12,170 bases of DNA from Alphaproteobacteria bacterium (GTDB lineage Bacteria > Pseudomonadota > Alphaproteobacteria > Rhizobiales > Xanthobacteraceae). The translations under genes and the position numbers were made by a program. Shown one piece after another: positions 1 to 7,356 of this stretch. The notes under the pieces are model-generated. The model was not told where the DNA came from. It searched no databases and saw nothing but the letters and a program-made list of their open reading frames with translations. The number at the start of each line of letters is the position of its first letter. The first letter of the stretch is position 1. Location: assembly GCA_005884465.1 (NCBI GenBank), contig VAZH01000011.1:1-12170 (forward strand), given 5' to 3'.

Positions 1-217
1 CGTCGTCACCGAGGTCGATCCGAAGAGTGCGGCGGCAGAGCGTGGCTTCAAGGAAGGCGACGTGATTCTCGAAGTCGCCGGCAAGAACGTTACCAGTGCC
101 GGCGACGTGCGCGAAGCGCTCGATGCCGCGCGCACCGACAACAAGAACAGCGTTCTGATGCGCGTCAAGAGCGGCGGGTCGTCGCGCTTCGTCGCGATAC
201 CCCTGGCGAAGGGCTAG
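1..217 (+). CDS. degP: DegP/HtrA-type periplasmic serine endoprotease, C-terminal end (partial)
   Basis: Only the last 71 codons are present, read from base 2 to the TAG at 215-217. They encode a PDZ domain core: a V-V-T-E-V-D-P-x-S-A-A-A start, then G-F-x-x-G-D-V-I-L-E-V and a helix G-D-V-R-E-A-L. This is the usual arrangement of the last PDZ domain of Do/DegP-type periplasmic proteases, where it helps bind misfolded envelope proteins and assemble the oligomer. The catalytic His-Asp-Ser domain would lie upstream, outside the window. The gene lies on the same strand as the response regulator/kinase pair, but a terminator at 462-501 separates them. The stop codon is part of a TAGAGC motif that begins the repeat at 215. 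Another PDZ protease is possible because the catalytic domain is not visible, but the C-terminal position of the domain fits DegP best. Confidence 0.82.
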   Translation, partial: VVTEVDPKSAAAERGFKEGDVILEVAGKNVTSAGDVREALDAARTDNKNSVLMRVKSGGSSRFVAIPLAKG

Positions 218-330
218 AGCATCGAACGTTCCAGAGCATGACCTAAGGAAAGCGGAGCCCGATTTTCGAAAAGATCATGCCCAAATACAGATGAGGTCAT
301 GGTCCAGTTAGATCCAATCGGATCATGATC
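215..330. repeat. Intergenic repeat A with two imperfect stem-loops
   Basis: This stretch follows the degP stop and starts with TAGAGCAT. The first stem-loop pairs GCATGA (236-241) with TCATGC (275-280). The second pairs 295-305 with 320-330 as an 11-bp stem including two G-T pairs, and contains the perfect palindrome GATCATGATC (321-330) and a nested GATCC/GGATC hairpin (311-324). The order AGAGCATGA, then AAGCGGAGCCCG, then CGAAAAGATCATGC matches a repeat I recall as common between genes in Bradyrhizobium-like genomes. Copy number cannot be seen from one window. It shares TAGAGCAT and the general order of blocks with the repeat at 11874-11976 read in reverse. Confidence 0.6.
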
Positions 331-361
331 GAGAGGGATGGAGGGTGTCGCCGGCATTAGT

Positions 362-501
362 CGCCCCCGCCGACGGCTCTTTCCGGGGGGCGGGTCAAAA
401 AGCCCGCTCCCTTCAGTTGCCTTCCGATGGAATTACGCCCCCCTCCGTCGGAAGGTTCAAAGGGCGGTGAGGTTCCCCCAGCTTCACCGCCCGCTTTTTT
501 T
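362..501 (+). ncRNA. Structured region upstream of the response regulator: candidate small RNA or leader
   Basis: The 381 bases between the degP stop and the response regulator ATG hold no convincing gene. After the repeat, bases 362-501 are packed with hairpins. One is a 9-bp stem 386-394/403-411 with one G-T pair. The next is an 11-bp stem 420-430/445-455 with one G-T pair and a 14-nt loop. The third is the terminator stem 462-470/484-492 followed by seven T. A fourth pairing, CGCCCCC (362-368) with GGGGGCG (386-392), competes with the first. This could be a roughly 140-nt terminated small RNA, the 3' end of the degP transcript, or an attenuating leader. I recognise no known RNA family and no clear promoter, so only the structure is supported. 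A short open frame crossing 338-559 is unlikely to be coding. Confidence 0.35.
462..501 (+). terminator. Rho-independent terminator
   Basis: GGGCGGTGA (462-470) pairs perfectly with TCACCGCCC (484-492) around a 13-nt loop, and seven T follow at 495-501. This is a textbook intrinsic terminator on the + strand. It lies about 245 nt after the degP stop and about 100 nt before the response regulator. It therefore ends either the degP transcript or a short RNA starting in between, and implies a separate promoter for the two-component/glnE operon after 501. I could not pick that promoter out. Confidence 0.75.
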
Positions 502-598
502 CGCTTGTCCGAGAGATGTCGGGTCGCCTTGCATGAGGATGTCGACCGCGCCATGGTGATAGAAAGCTCGCCCCTTGACCGCAACCGACCCCAACAAT

Positions 599-1279
599 AT
601 GCGCCTCTTGATCATCGAAGACGACCGCGAGTCCGCCGACTATTTGGTGAAGGCGTTTCGCGAAGTCGGTCACGTCGCCGATCTCGCCACCGATGGCGAG
701 GAAGGCTTGGCGCTCGCCGAAAACGGTGACTACGACGTGCTGGTGGTCGACCGGATGCTGCCGAAACGCGACGGCCTGTCGCTGATCGGCAGCCTGCGCG
801 ACAAGGGCAATCGCACGCCGGTGCTGATTCTCTCGGCGCTCGGACAGGTCGACGACCGCATCAAAGGTTTGCGCGCCGGCGGCGACGATTACCTGCCAAA
901 ACCCTATTCATTCGCCGAGCTGCTCGCGCGGGTCGAAGTGCTGTCGCGCCGCCGCGGCGGCCCCGCCGAGGAGACCACCTATCGCGTCGGCGATCTCGAA
1001 CTCGACCGTCTTTCGCATCGGGTGGTGCGCGGCAAGGACGAATTGACGCTGCAGCCGCGCGAGTTCCGGCTGCTGGAATATCTGATGAAGCATGCGGGGC
1101 AGGTGGTGACGCGAACGATGCTCCTGGAAAACGTCTGGGACTACCATTTCGATCCGCAGACCAATGTCATCGACGTGCATATTTCGCGGCTGCGCTCCAA
1201 GATCGACAAGGGCTTCGAGCGGCCGCTGCTTCATACGATTCGCGGCGCGGGGTACATGATCCGTGACGGCATTCGGTAA
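599..1279 (+). CDS. OmpR-family two-component response regulator
   Basis: A cytoplasmic DNA-binding response regulator of 226 residues from the ATG at 599. The receiver domain spans about residues 1-115, with the acidic cluster E7-D8-D9, phosphoacceptor D51 (in V-V-D-R-M-L-P), S79 and the conserved K101 (L-P-K-P). A short linker leads to an OmpR/PhoB winged helix at about 127-223, with the recognition region N-V-I-D-V-H-I-S-R-L-R-S-K and a closing R-G-x-G-Y. The D-Y-H-F-D-P-Q-T-N-V stretch resembles CusR/CzcR-type regulators. I chose ATG 599 because M-R-L-L-I-I-E-D-D is the usual family start; a TTG at 575 would add eight residues, and neither has a strong ribosome binding site. The gene overlaps the kinase by 17 nt. 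Its proximity to degP suggests an envelope signal, but the regulon is unknown. Confidence 0.93.
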   Translation: MRLLIIEDDRESADYLVKAFREVGHVADLATDGEEGLALAENGDYDVLVVDRMLPKRDGLSLIGSLRDKGNRTPVLILSALGQVDDRIKGLRAGGDDYLPKPYSFAELLARVEVLSRRRGGPAEETTYRVGDLELDRLSHRVVRGKDELTLQPREFRLLEYLMKHAGQVVTRTMLLENVWDYHFDPQTNVIDVHISRLRSKIDKGFERPLLHTIRGAGYMIRDGIR

Positions 1280-2735
1280 GCTGATCCGAACCACGGCGTT
1301 CCGGCTGACGCTGGTATATCTGTTTTTGTTTGCGCTGTTTGCCGCGTCGCTGCTTGGCTATTTCGCCTGGAACACGCGCCGGCTGATTACCGAGCAGATC
1401 ACTTCCACGGTGAACGCGGAAACCGGCGAGATCAGCGAGATCTTCGGGCGGCGCGGACTGCGCGGACTGGTTTTCACGCTCGAGAACCGCGCGCTGCGGC
1501 CGGGCTCCAATCTCTACCTTGTGACCGCGCCGGCGGGACAGGCGCTCGCCGGCAATGTCGGCTCGCTGGCACCGGGCGTGATGGCGAAATCGGGCTGGTC
1601 CGAAACCGCCTACCGGCGGCTTGACGAGCAGGACGCCACCGATCATCGCGCATTGGTGCGCGTCACCGAACTCCCCGGCGGCTTCCGCCTCCTGATCGGG
1701 CGCGATCTGGACGAACGGCGGCGGCTGTTTGGCATTGTCGCGAATGCGGCGCAATGGTCGCTGTTGATCGTGATCGTGCTTGGCCTCGGCGGCGGTATCT
1801 TTGTTGCGCGGCGCGTGTTGCGGCGGATCGATGCGATGACCGGCACCACGCAGCGCATCATGGCGGGCGATCTGAGCGGGCGGCTGCCGGTCGGGCGCAG
1901 CGGCGACGAACTCGACCGTCTGGCGGAAAATCTCAACGCCATGCTGGAGCGCATCGAAGCCCTGATGGTCGGACTGAAGGAAGTTTCCGACAACATCGCC
2001 CACGATTTGAAGACGCCGCTGACGCGGTTGCGCAATCGCGCCGAGGAGGCGCTGGCGAGATCCGGCAGCGAGGCCGAATATCGCAGCGCGCTGGAACGAA
2101 CCATCGAGGAATCCGATGGCCTGATCCGGACCTTCAATGCGCTGTTGATGATCGCGCGCGCCGAATCCGGACAGGCGCGCGGCAATATGGACGACTTCGA
2201 TGCGGCCGACGTCGCCAATGGCATTCAAGAACTCTACGAGCCGCTCGCGGAAGACGACGGCATGACCTTGCGGGTCAAGACTGCGCCGACGCGCCTTCAC
2301 GGCAACCGCGAATTGATCAGCCAGGCGCTGGCGAACCTCGTCGAGAATGCGATCAAATACGGCAAGCCGATGCCGGCCGCGCAGCCGCTGAGCGCCGGAG
2401 CGGTCGCCGGGACCGAAAGCAAGGTGATTTTGATCGAGGCCCGTCGCGACGGCGATCAGGTGCTGCTCAGCGTCACCGACCATGGGCCGGGAATTCCCGA
2501 AGCCGATCGCAAACACGCGGTGGAACGATTTGTCAGGCTCGAAGCCAGCCGCACCCAGCCCGGTTCCGGCCTTGGATTGAGCCTGGCGTCGGCGGTTGCG
2601 ACGCTGCATGGTGGTGAACTCAGGCTCGCTGATGCTCACCCCGGCCTCACCGCGACGCTGGCGATCCCGGCGCCGGTCGGCATCAGCGACAGGCTTGCGG
2701 CTCAAACGCCCGATGTGCCACAGAAGGTGGCATGA
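1263..2735 (+). CDS. Membrane sensor histidine kinase, partner of the upstream response regulator
   Basis: A 490-residue inner-membrane kinase starting at GTG 1263 inside the regulator gene. Membrane segment 1 is about residues 14-36. A periplasmic sensor region of about 125 residues follows, then membrane segment 2 (about 164-186, W-S-L-L-I-V-I-V-L-G-L-G-G-G) and a HAMP linker (about 185-240). The phosphoacceptor is H247 in N-I-A-H-D-L-K-T-P-L. The ATPase domain has the N box (N358 and N362, in N-L-V-E-N-A-I-K-Y-G), the G1 box (D406-H-G-P-G-I-P) and the G2 box (G434-S-G-L-G-L). All catalytic elements are present, so it should autophosphorylate and pass the phosphate to D51 of the neighbouring regulator. 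H-D-L-K-T-P-L and the short periplasmic loop fit the heavy-metal/envelope-sensing kinase group. The ligand is not predictable. The stop overlaps the glnE start (ATGA), suggesting translational coupling. Confidence 0.93.
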   Translation: MTAFGKLIRTTAFRLTLVYLFLFALFAASLLGYFAWNTRRLITEQITSTVNAETGEISEIFGRRGLRGLVFTLENRALRPGSNLYLVTAPAGQALAGNVGSLAPGVMAKSGWSETAYRRLDEQDATDHRALVRVTELPGGFRLLIGRDLDERRRLFGIVANAAQWSLLIVIVLGLGGGIFVARRVLRRIDAMTGTTQRIMAGDLSGRLPVGRSGDELDRLAENLNAMLERIEALMVGLKEVSDNIAHDLKTPLTRLRNRAEEALARSGSEAEYRSALERTIEESDGLIRTFNALLMIARAESGQARGNMDDFDAADVANGIQELYEPLAEDDGMTLRVKTAPTRLHGNRELISQALANLVENAIKYGKPMPAAQPLSAGAVAGTESKVILIEARRDGDQVLLSVTDHGPGIPEADRKHAVERFVRLEASRTQPGSGLGLSLASAVATLHGGELRLADAHPGLTATLAIPAPVGISDRLAAQTPDVPQKVA

Positions 2736-5695
2736 CCGCATCCGCGAAGGGCGACGCGGACCAATGTCTGGCCGCGCGCTTCGTGGACGGACCGCATGTG
2801 TCCGTTCCTGACAAGGCCGAGCAGCGACTGGCAGACTGGCTGACCGATCTCGCATCGGAGCAGGCGGCGGCCATCGATGGGCTCATCGCCCGGTTCCCCC
2901 TCGCCAAAACCATTCTTCTCGGCATCGCGGAAGCCTCTCCCTATTTGTTTGATCTTGTTCGCGCCGATGGCGCGCGCACGATGCGGTTGCTCGAAAGCGA
3001 CCCGGAGGCGCATCTGGCGCGCTTGATCGACAACACCTGCCGCGACGTCTCGTCTGCATCAGGCGAAGCCGACGTGATGGCGTCGCTCCGCCGCATGAAA
3101 TCGGAAGCAGCCCTGCTGATCGCGCTGTGCGACATTGGCGGGGTCTGGCCGGTGATGCGGGTAACGGCAGCGCTGACCGATCTGGCGATCGCCTCGGTTC
3201 AATCGGCGTTGCGCCATGTGTTGCGGCGGGAAGCTGCGCGAGGCAGGCTGTTGCCGCCGAACTTCGATTCCCCTGAGGACAACAGCGGTCTGATCGTACT
3301 CGCCATGGGCAAGATGGGCGCTGGCGAGCTGAATTATTCCAGCGACATCGATCTGATCGTATTTTTCGATCCCAACGCGGCGACGCTGGCACCCGATATC
3401 GAGCCGCAGCCGTTCTTTGTGCGCGTGACGCAGGCGTTGTCGCGGCTGTTGCAGCAGCGCACCGGCGACGGCTACGTGTTTCGCGTCGACCTGCGGCTGC
3501 GGCCTGATCCGTCCTCGACGCAGGTGGCCATTTCGACCGATGCGGCGCTGCATTATTACGAGCGGGAAGGGCGCACCTGGGAACGCGCGGCCATGATCAA
3601 GGCGCGGCCCTGCGCCGGCGACGCAAACGCCGGGGAGGCGGTGATCGCGGAAATCGCGCCGTTCGTCTGGCGCAAGCACCTGGATTTCGCGGCACTCGCC
3701 GACGTGCACGACATGAAGCGACAGATGCAGACGTTTCGCGGGCAAAGCGAGATCGCGGTCGAGGGCCACAATGTCAAGGTCGGCCTCGGTGGTATCCGCG
3801 AAATCGAGTTTTTTGCGCAGACCCAGCAATTGATCGCCGGCGGCCGGAACCCCGAATTGCGGGTGCGGCCGACGCTCGAAGCGCTCGATGTGCTGGCATC
3901 AAGCAACTGGATCACCTTCGAGGCGCGGGACGAACTGACTGCGGCCTATCTGTTCTTGCGGCGGGTCGAACACCGGCTGCAGATGGTAGCGGACGAGCAG
4001 ACCCATACGCTGCCTGACGAGATCGAGGCGGTGGAGCGTTTTGCCTGTTTTCTCGGTTACGAGAGCCGCGCCGCCTTCGCCAAGGATCTGCTCGGCCATC
4101 TCAATGTCGTTCAGGCGCATTACGGCAAGCTGTTCGAAGGCGATCCTACCGGCACGGCAAAACTGCCCGCGGTCGATTACAGCGCGGGTCCGGAGGATCC
4201 GCGCCTGCTTGAACATCTGGTGACGCTCGGCTTCAAGAAGCCGATCATGGTGGCGAAGACCGTGCAGCAATGGATGCGGGGTCAGTATCGCGCGTTCAGG
4301 AGGGCGTCGACGCGCAACGCCTTTGTCGAGTTCGTTCCCGCACTGATTGCGGGCCTTGCAAAGGCTGAGGAGCCCGACGACGCGGTGGCGGCCTTCGACC
4401 GCTTCCTGCAGGCGCTGCAGCGGGGCGGGCGGCTGATTACCCTGCTCAGTCAGAACCGCGAACTCGTGGCATTGGTGGCGCTGATTCTCGGCGCGGCGCC
4501 GCGGCTTGGCAATATGCTGGCGCGGCAGCCTCAGATCATGGACGGATTGATCGATCCGCGCTTTTTCGGCGCCATGCCGGACCGGCAGGAATTATCCGCC
4601 CGCCTCGCCGCGACGCTGGCGGACGCGGATTTCTACGAAGAGTTTCTTGATCGATTGCGATTGTTCGGCCAGGAAAGTTTGTTCCTGATTGGCACGCGGA
4701 TCCTGTCCGGCACGGTCTCCGCCCAACAGGCAGGCGTCGCCTTCGCCGACGTCGCCGAGGGTATTGTCCATACCGTGCGTGGCCTGGTGACGGGTCAGTT
4801 TGCGGTCCAGCATGGCCGGATCAAGGGACAGGAGACCGCGATCCTCGCGATGGGCAGGCTCGGCAGCCGCGAGATGACCGCCTCGTCCGATCTCGATCTG
4901 ATCTTGCTCTATGATTTCGACCCCGACCACCCGGACTCGAACGGTCCGCGTTCGCTGGAGGGGCCGCAATATTTCGCCCGCTTTACCCAGCGGCTGATCA
5001 GCGCATTTACGACGCGCACCAATTACGGCGTGCTTTACGAAGTCGACATGCGGCTGCGCCCCTCGGGGCGGGCAGGCCCGGTCGCCTCGCACGTCACATC
5101 GTTCGCCGAATACCAGCACCGCGAAGCCTGGACCTGGGAGCACATGGCGCTGACCCGCGCGCGGGTGATTTCAGCGTCGCCGGAATTTCGCGCCAAAATC
5201 GAACAAATCATTGGCGACGTGCTGACGCGGCGGCGCGACGCCGCCAGGGTCGCCAACGACGTGAGCGAGATGCGCCGTGCCATTGCACTGGAGAAGGGCG
5301 AAGACGACGTCTGGGACCTGAAATATGCCGCGGGCGGCATGGTCGATATCGATTTCATCGCGCAATATCTCCAGCTTGTTCACTCAGCCGACAAGCCGGA
5401 CATTCTCGACGTCAGTACGCTGCACGTGCTCGATAAGGCGGCGCGGCTTGGGGTGCTGCCGCAAGCAGCAGTGGAAGTCTTGCGTCCGGCGGCGCGGCTC
5501 TATCAGGACCTCACGCAAATCCTTCGGCTCTGCGTCACCGAGAAGTTCAAGCCGGAAACCGCAGGCGAAGATCTGTTGCGCATCATGGCGCGGGCGGGCG
5601 ATGCGCCAGATTTTTCCTCGCTCGAGGCGCGGGTCAAGGAGACGCAAGGCGAAGTGCGCCGGGTGTTTCGTGATCTGCTCGAAGGCGGCAATTAG
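2732..5695 (+). CDS. glnE: Bifunctional glutamine synthetase adenylyltransferase/adenylyl-removing enzyme
   Basis: A 987-residue cytoplasmic enzyme, close to the usual GlnE length (about 950). It adenylylates and deadenylylates a tyrosine of glutamine synthetase under PII and glutamine control, setting nitrogen assimilation. It has two nucleotidyltransferase units. The N-terminal (adenylyl-removing) unit has G-K-M-G-A-G-E-L-N-Y-S-S-D205-I-D207, then R-V-D253-L-R-L-R-P and G-L-G-G-I-R-E-I-E-F at 351-360. The C-terminal (adenylylating) unit has G-R-L-G-S-R-E-M-T-A-S-S-D720-L-D722 and E-V-D772-M-R-L-R-P-S-G. The acidic metal-binding pairs of both units are intact. The start ATG 2732 overlaps the kinase stop by four bases and has AGAAGG at 2722-2727. 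Its stop shares TTAG with the opposing kinase gene. Being third in an operon with a two-component pair suggests shared expression, but the functional link is inference. Confidence 0.97.
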   Translation: MTASAKGDADQCLAARFVDGPHVSVPDKAEQRLADWLTDLASEQAAAIDGLIARFPLAKTILLGIAEASPYLFDLVRADGARTMRLLESDPEAHLARLIDNTCRDVSSASGEADVMASLRRMKSEAALLIALCDIGGVWPVMRVTAALTDLAIASVQSALRHVLRREAARGRLLPPNFDSPEDNSGLIVLAMGKMGAGELNYSSDIDLIVFFDPNAATLAPDIEPQPFFVRVTQALSRLLQQRTGDGYVFRVDLRLRPDPSSTQVAISTDAALHYYEREGRTWERAAMIKARPCAGDANAGEAVIAEIAPFVWRKHLDFAALADVHDMKRQMQTFRGQSEIAVEGHNVKVGLGGIREIEFFAQTQQLIAGGRNPELRVRPTLEALDVLASSNWITFEARDELTAAYLFLRRVEHRLQMVADEQTHTLPDEIEAVERFACFLGYESRAAFAKDLLGHLNVVQAHYGKLFEGDPTGTAKLPAVDYSAGPEDPRLLEHLVTLGFKKPIMVAKTVQQWMRGQYRAFRRASTRNAFVEFVPALIAGLAKAEEPDDAVAAFDRFLQALQRGGRLITLLSQNRELVALVALILGAAPRLGNMLARQPQIMDGLIDPRFFGAMPDRQELSARLAATLADADFYEEFLDRLRLFGQESLFLIGTRILSGTVSAQQAGVAFADVAEGIVHTVRGLVTGQFAVQHGRIKGQETAILAMGRLGSREMTASSDLDLILLYDFDPDHPDSNGPRSLEGPQYFARFTQRLISAFTTRTNYGVLYEVDMRLRPSGRAGPVASHVTSFAEYQHREAWTWEHMALTRARVISASPEFRAKIEQIIGDVLTRRRDAARVANDVSEMRRAIALEKGEDDVWDLKYAAGGMVDIDFIAQYLQLVHSADKPDILDVSTLHVLDKAARLGVLPQAAVEVLRPAARLYQDLTQILRLCVTEKFKPETAGEDLLRIMARAGDAPDFSSLEARVKETQGEVRRVFRDLLEGGN

Positions 5696-7356
5696 GCGGC
5701 GGCGGAAATCTTCGGCCTGGTCTCCCGCGGTTGGCGCGGCAGCGACACGCAGACGACGGTGCCGGCGCCGAGCTTCGAGCGCAACCGCATCGATCCGCCA
5801 TGGAGATTGGTCAGCGAGCGCGCAATCGCCAGCCCAAGCCCGGAGCCGTGATAGGTTTTGGTGAGCTGGCTCTCGACCTGCTCGAATGGCCGGCCGAGCT
5901 GGGCCAGCGATTGCGGCGCGATCCCGATGCCGGTATCGGCAATCATCAGCACGATTTTATCGCTGAGCAAGCGGGTGCGGACCACCACCTTGCCGCCATC
6001 GGGGGTGAATTTCACCGCGTTGGAGAGCAGGTTGACGATGATCTGCTTGATGGCGCGGCGATCGGCCACCACGGAAATGGTCCCCTCGATATCGGCATCG
6101 ACCACCAGGCTCTTGTCCTCGGCGCGCCCGGACACCACGCGCAGCGATTCCGCCAGCGTTTTGGACAGATCGAGCGGCTCCATGTCGAGCTTCATCCGGC
6201 CGGCTTCGATCTTCGACATATCCAGGATGTCGTTGATCACTTCGAGCAGATAGTGACCGCTGGTGAGAATGTCGTGACTGTATTCCTGGTATTTTTCCGA
6301 ACCGAGCGTTCCGAACATGCCGCTTTCCATGATCTCGGAAAATCCGATGATGGCATTGAGCGGCGTGCGCAGCTCGTGACTCATATTGGCAAGGAATTTG
6401 GATTTGGACTGGTTGGCTTCCTCGGCGCGGGTTTTCTCCCTGGAATATTTTTCGGCGAGGTCGGCGAGTTCGAGGGCCTGCCGTTCGAGCTCGGCCTGCG
6501 AGCGCTTCAGGTCGATCACGGTGGCGCGCAGGCGAAGATCGTTATCGACCAGTTTCTGTTCGTGTTCCTTGATGCGGGTGATGTCGGTTCCGACCGAGAC
6601 ATAGCCGCCGTCCTTGGTGCGGCGCTCGCTGATATGCAGCCAGTTGCCATCCTCAAGTTGCGCCTCGAAGGTGCGCGCGCCCGGCGTCTGGCTGCCGGTT
6701 TCGTGCACCCGGCTGCGGACTTCCGGCATGCTGCCGACCTCGATCACGGTCTCGTAGGAGGTGCCCGGCGTGACCGCCGAATCCGGCAGCTTGTGCAGAC
6801 GCTGGAAGTGCGAGTTGCAGAGCACCAGGCGATCGCCCGCGTCCCACAGCACGAAGGCTTCGGGGATGGTCTCGATCGCGTCGCGCAGCCGCAGGTCGGC
6901 CTCCACCGTCTTCTCGGCCAGGCTCTTCTGTTCGGTGATGTCGACCGCGATGCCGATCAGGTGCATGCCGGCATCGGCGGCGCCCTGGCTGAGCTCGCAG
7001 CGCACCCGCAGCCAGATCCAGTGGCCATCGGTGTGCTGCATGCGGAAGGTCTGGTCGATGTGATCGATCCTGGAGGAAATAAGCTGATCGGCGATCTCGA
7101 ACAGGTCGATGTCATCGGATTTCACCAGCGCATTGACCTCGCCGAAAGTCAGCAGGTCGCCGCGGGCGTCCAGTCCCAGCATCGTGAACATCGATTGCGA
7201 CCAGAAGATTCTGCCGCGTGACAGGTCCCAATCCCACAATCCGCAGCGTCCGCGATTGAGCGCGGTATCGATACGGCCGCGCACGGCATCATTGATGAGA
7301 TCGCCTTCGCGCGCCCGGGTCGATTGCCAATGGAATGCAAAGCCGAGGATCAGCAC
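5692..7356 (-). CDS. pleC: PleC-like PAS histidine kinase, C-terminal catalytic part (downstream of a frameshift)
   Basis: This frame begins inside a membrane segment (V-L-I-L-G-F-A-F-H-W) and clearly continues a protein whose first part is in another frame at 7289-8011. Counting from the GTG at 7356, a PAS/PAC unit lies at about 30-145 (C-G-L-W-D-W-D; D-I-T-E-Q) and a second PAS at about 155-265 (I-P-E-A-F-V-L-W-D). A coiled coil covers about 265-315. The HisKA domain has H327 in F-L-A-N-M-S-H-E-L-R-T-P-L-N. The ATPase has N442/N446, D474-T-G-I-G-I and G504-S-G-L-G-L. The run after the histidine (A-I-I-G-F-S-E-I-M-E-S-G-M-F-G) and E-Q-V-E-S-Q-L-T-K-T-Y-H-G are what I recall from the PleC/PdhS kinases that act on the cell-fate regulator DivK. 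The joined length, about 773 residues, fits rhizobial PleC. The kinase class is certain; the PleC name is likely, not proven. No proper start exists for this piece alone. Confidence 0.8.
   Translation of the reverse strand: MLILGFAFHWQSTRAREGDLINDAVRGRIDTALNRGRCGLWDWDLSRGRIFWSQSMFTMLGLDARGDLLTFGEVNALVKSDDIDLFEIADQLISSRIDHIDQTFRMQHTDGHWIWLRVRCELSQGAADAGMHLIGIAVDITEQKSLAEKTVEADLRLRDAIETIPEAFVLWDAGDRLVLCNSHFQRLHKLPDSAVTPGTSYETVIEVGSMPEVRSRVHETGSQTPGARTFEAQLEDGNWLHISERRTKDGGYVSVGTDITRIKEHEQKLVDNDLRLRATVIDLKRSQAELERQALELADLAEKYSREKTRAEEANQSKSKFLANMSHELRTPLNAIIGFSEIMESGMFGTLGSEKYQEYSHDILTSGHYLLEVINDILDMSKIEAGRMKLDMEPLDLSKTLAESLRVVSGRAEDKSLVVDADIEGTISVVADRRAIKQIIVNLLSNAVKFTPDGGKVVVRTRLLSDKIVLMIADTGIGIAPQSLAQLGRPFEQVESQLTKTYHGSGLGLAIARSLTNLHGGSMRLRSKLGAGTVVCVSLPRQPRETRPKISAAA

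Noticed and set aside
338..559. Short open frame (73 codons) in the gap before the response regulator
   Set aside because: It runs straight through the three hairpins and the terminator, has Arg/Pro-rich composition and no family resemblance.
575..598. TTG at 575 as the response regulator start
   Set aside because: It would add eight residues before M-R-L-L-I-I-E-D-D, which is the usual start of the family. It has no better ribosome binding site, though it cannot be excluded.
1167..2855. Long open frame (562 codons) on the minus strand, antisense to the sensor kinase
   Set aside because: It is rich in Arg, Gln and Ala with no recognisable domain and lies opposite a kinase with all catalytic motifs. 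Long antisense frames are a normal by-product of GC-rich codon use.
5731..7221. Open frame (496 codons) on the + strand, antisense to the PleC-like kinase
   Set aside because: Its composition is repetitive in His, Gly and Asp with no domain, while the minus strand encodes clear PAS, HisKA and ATPase motifs.
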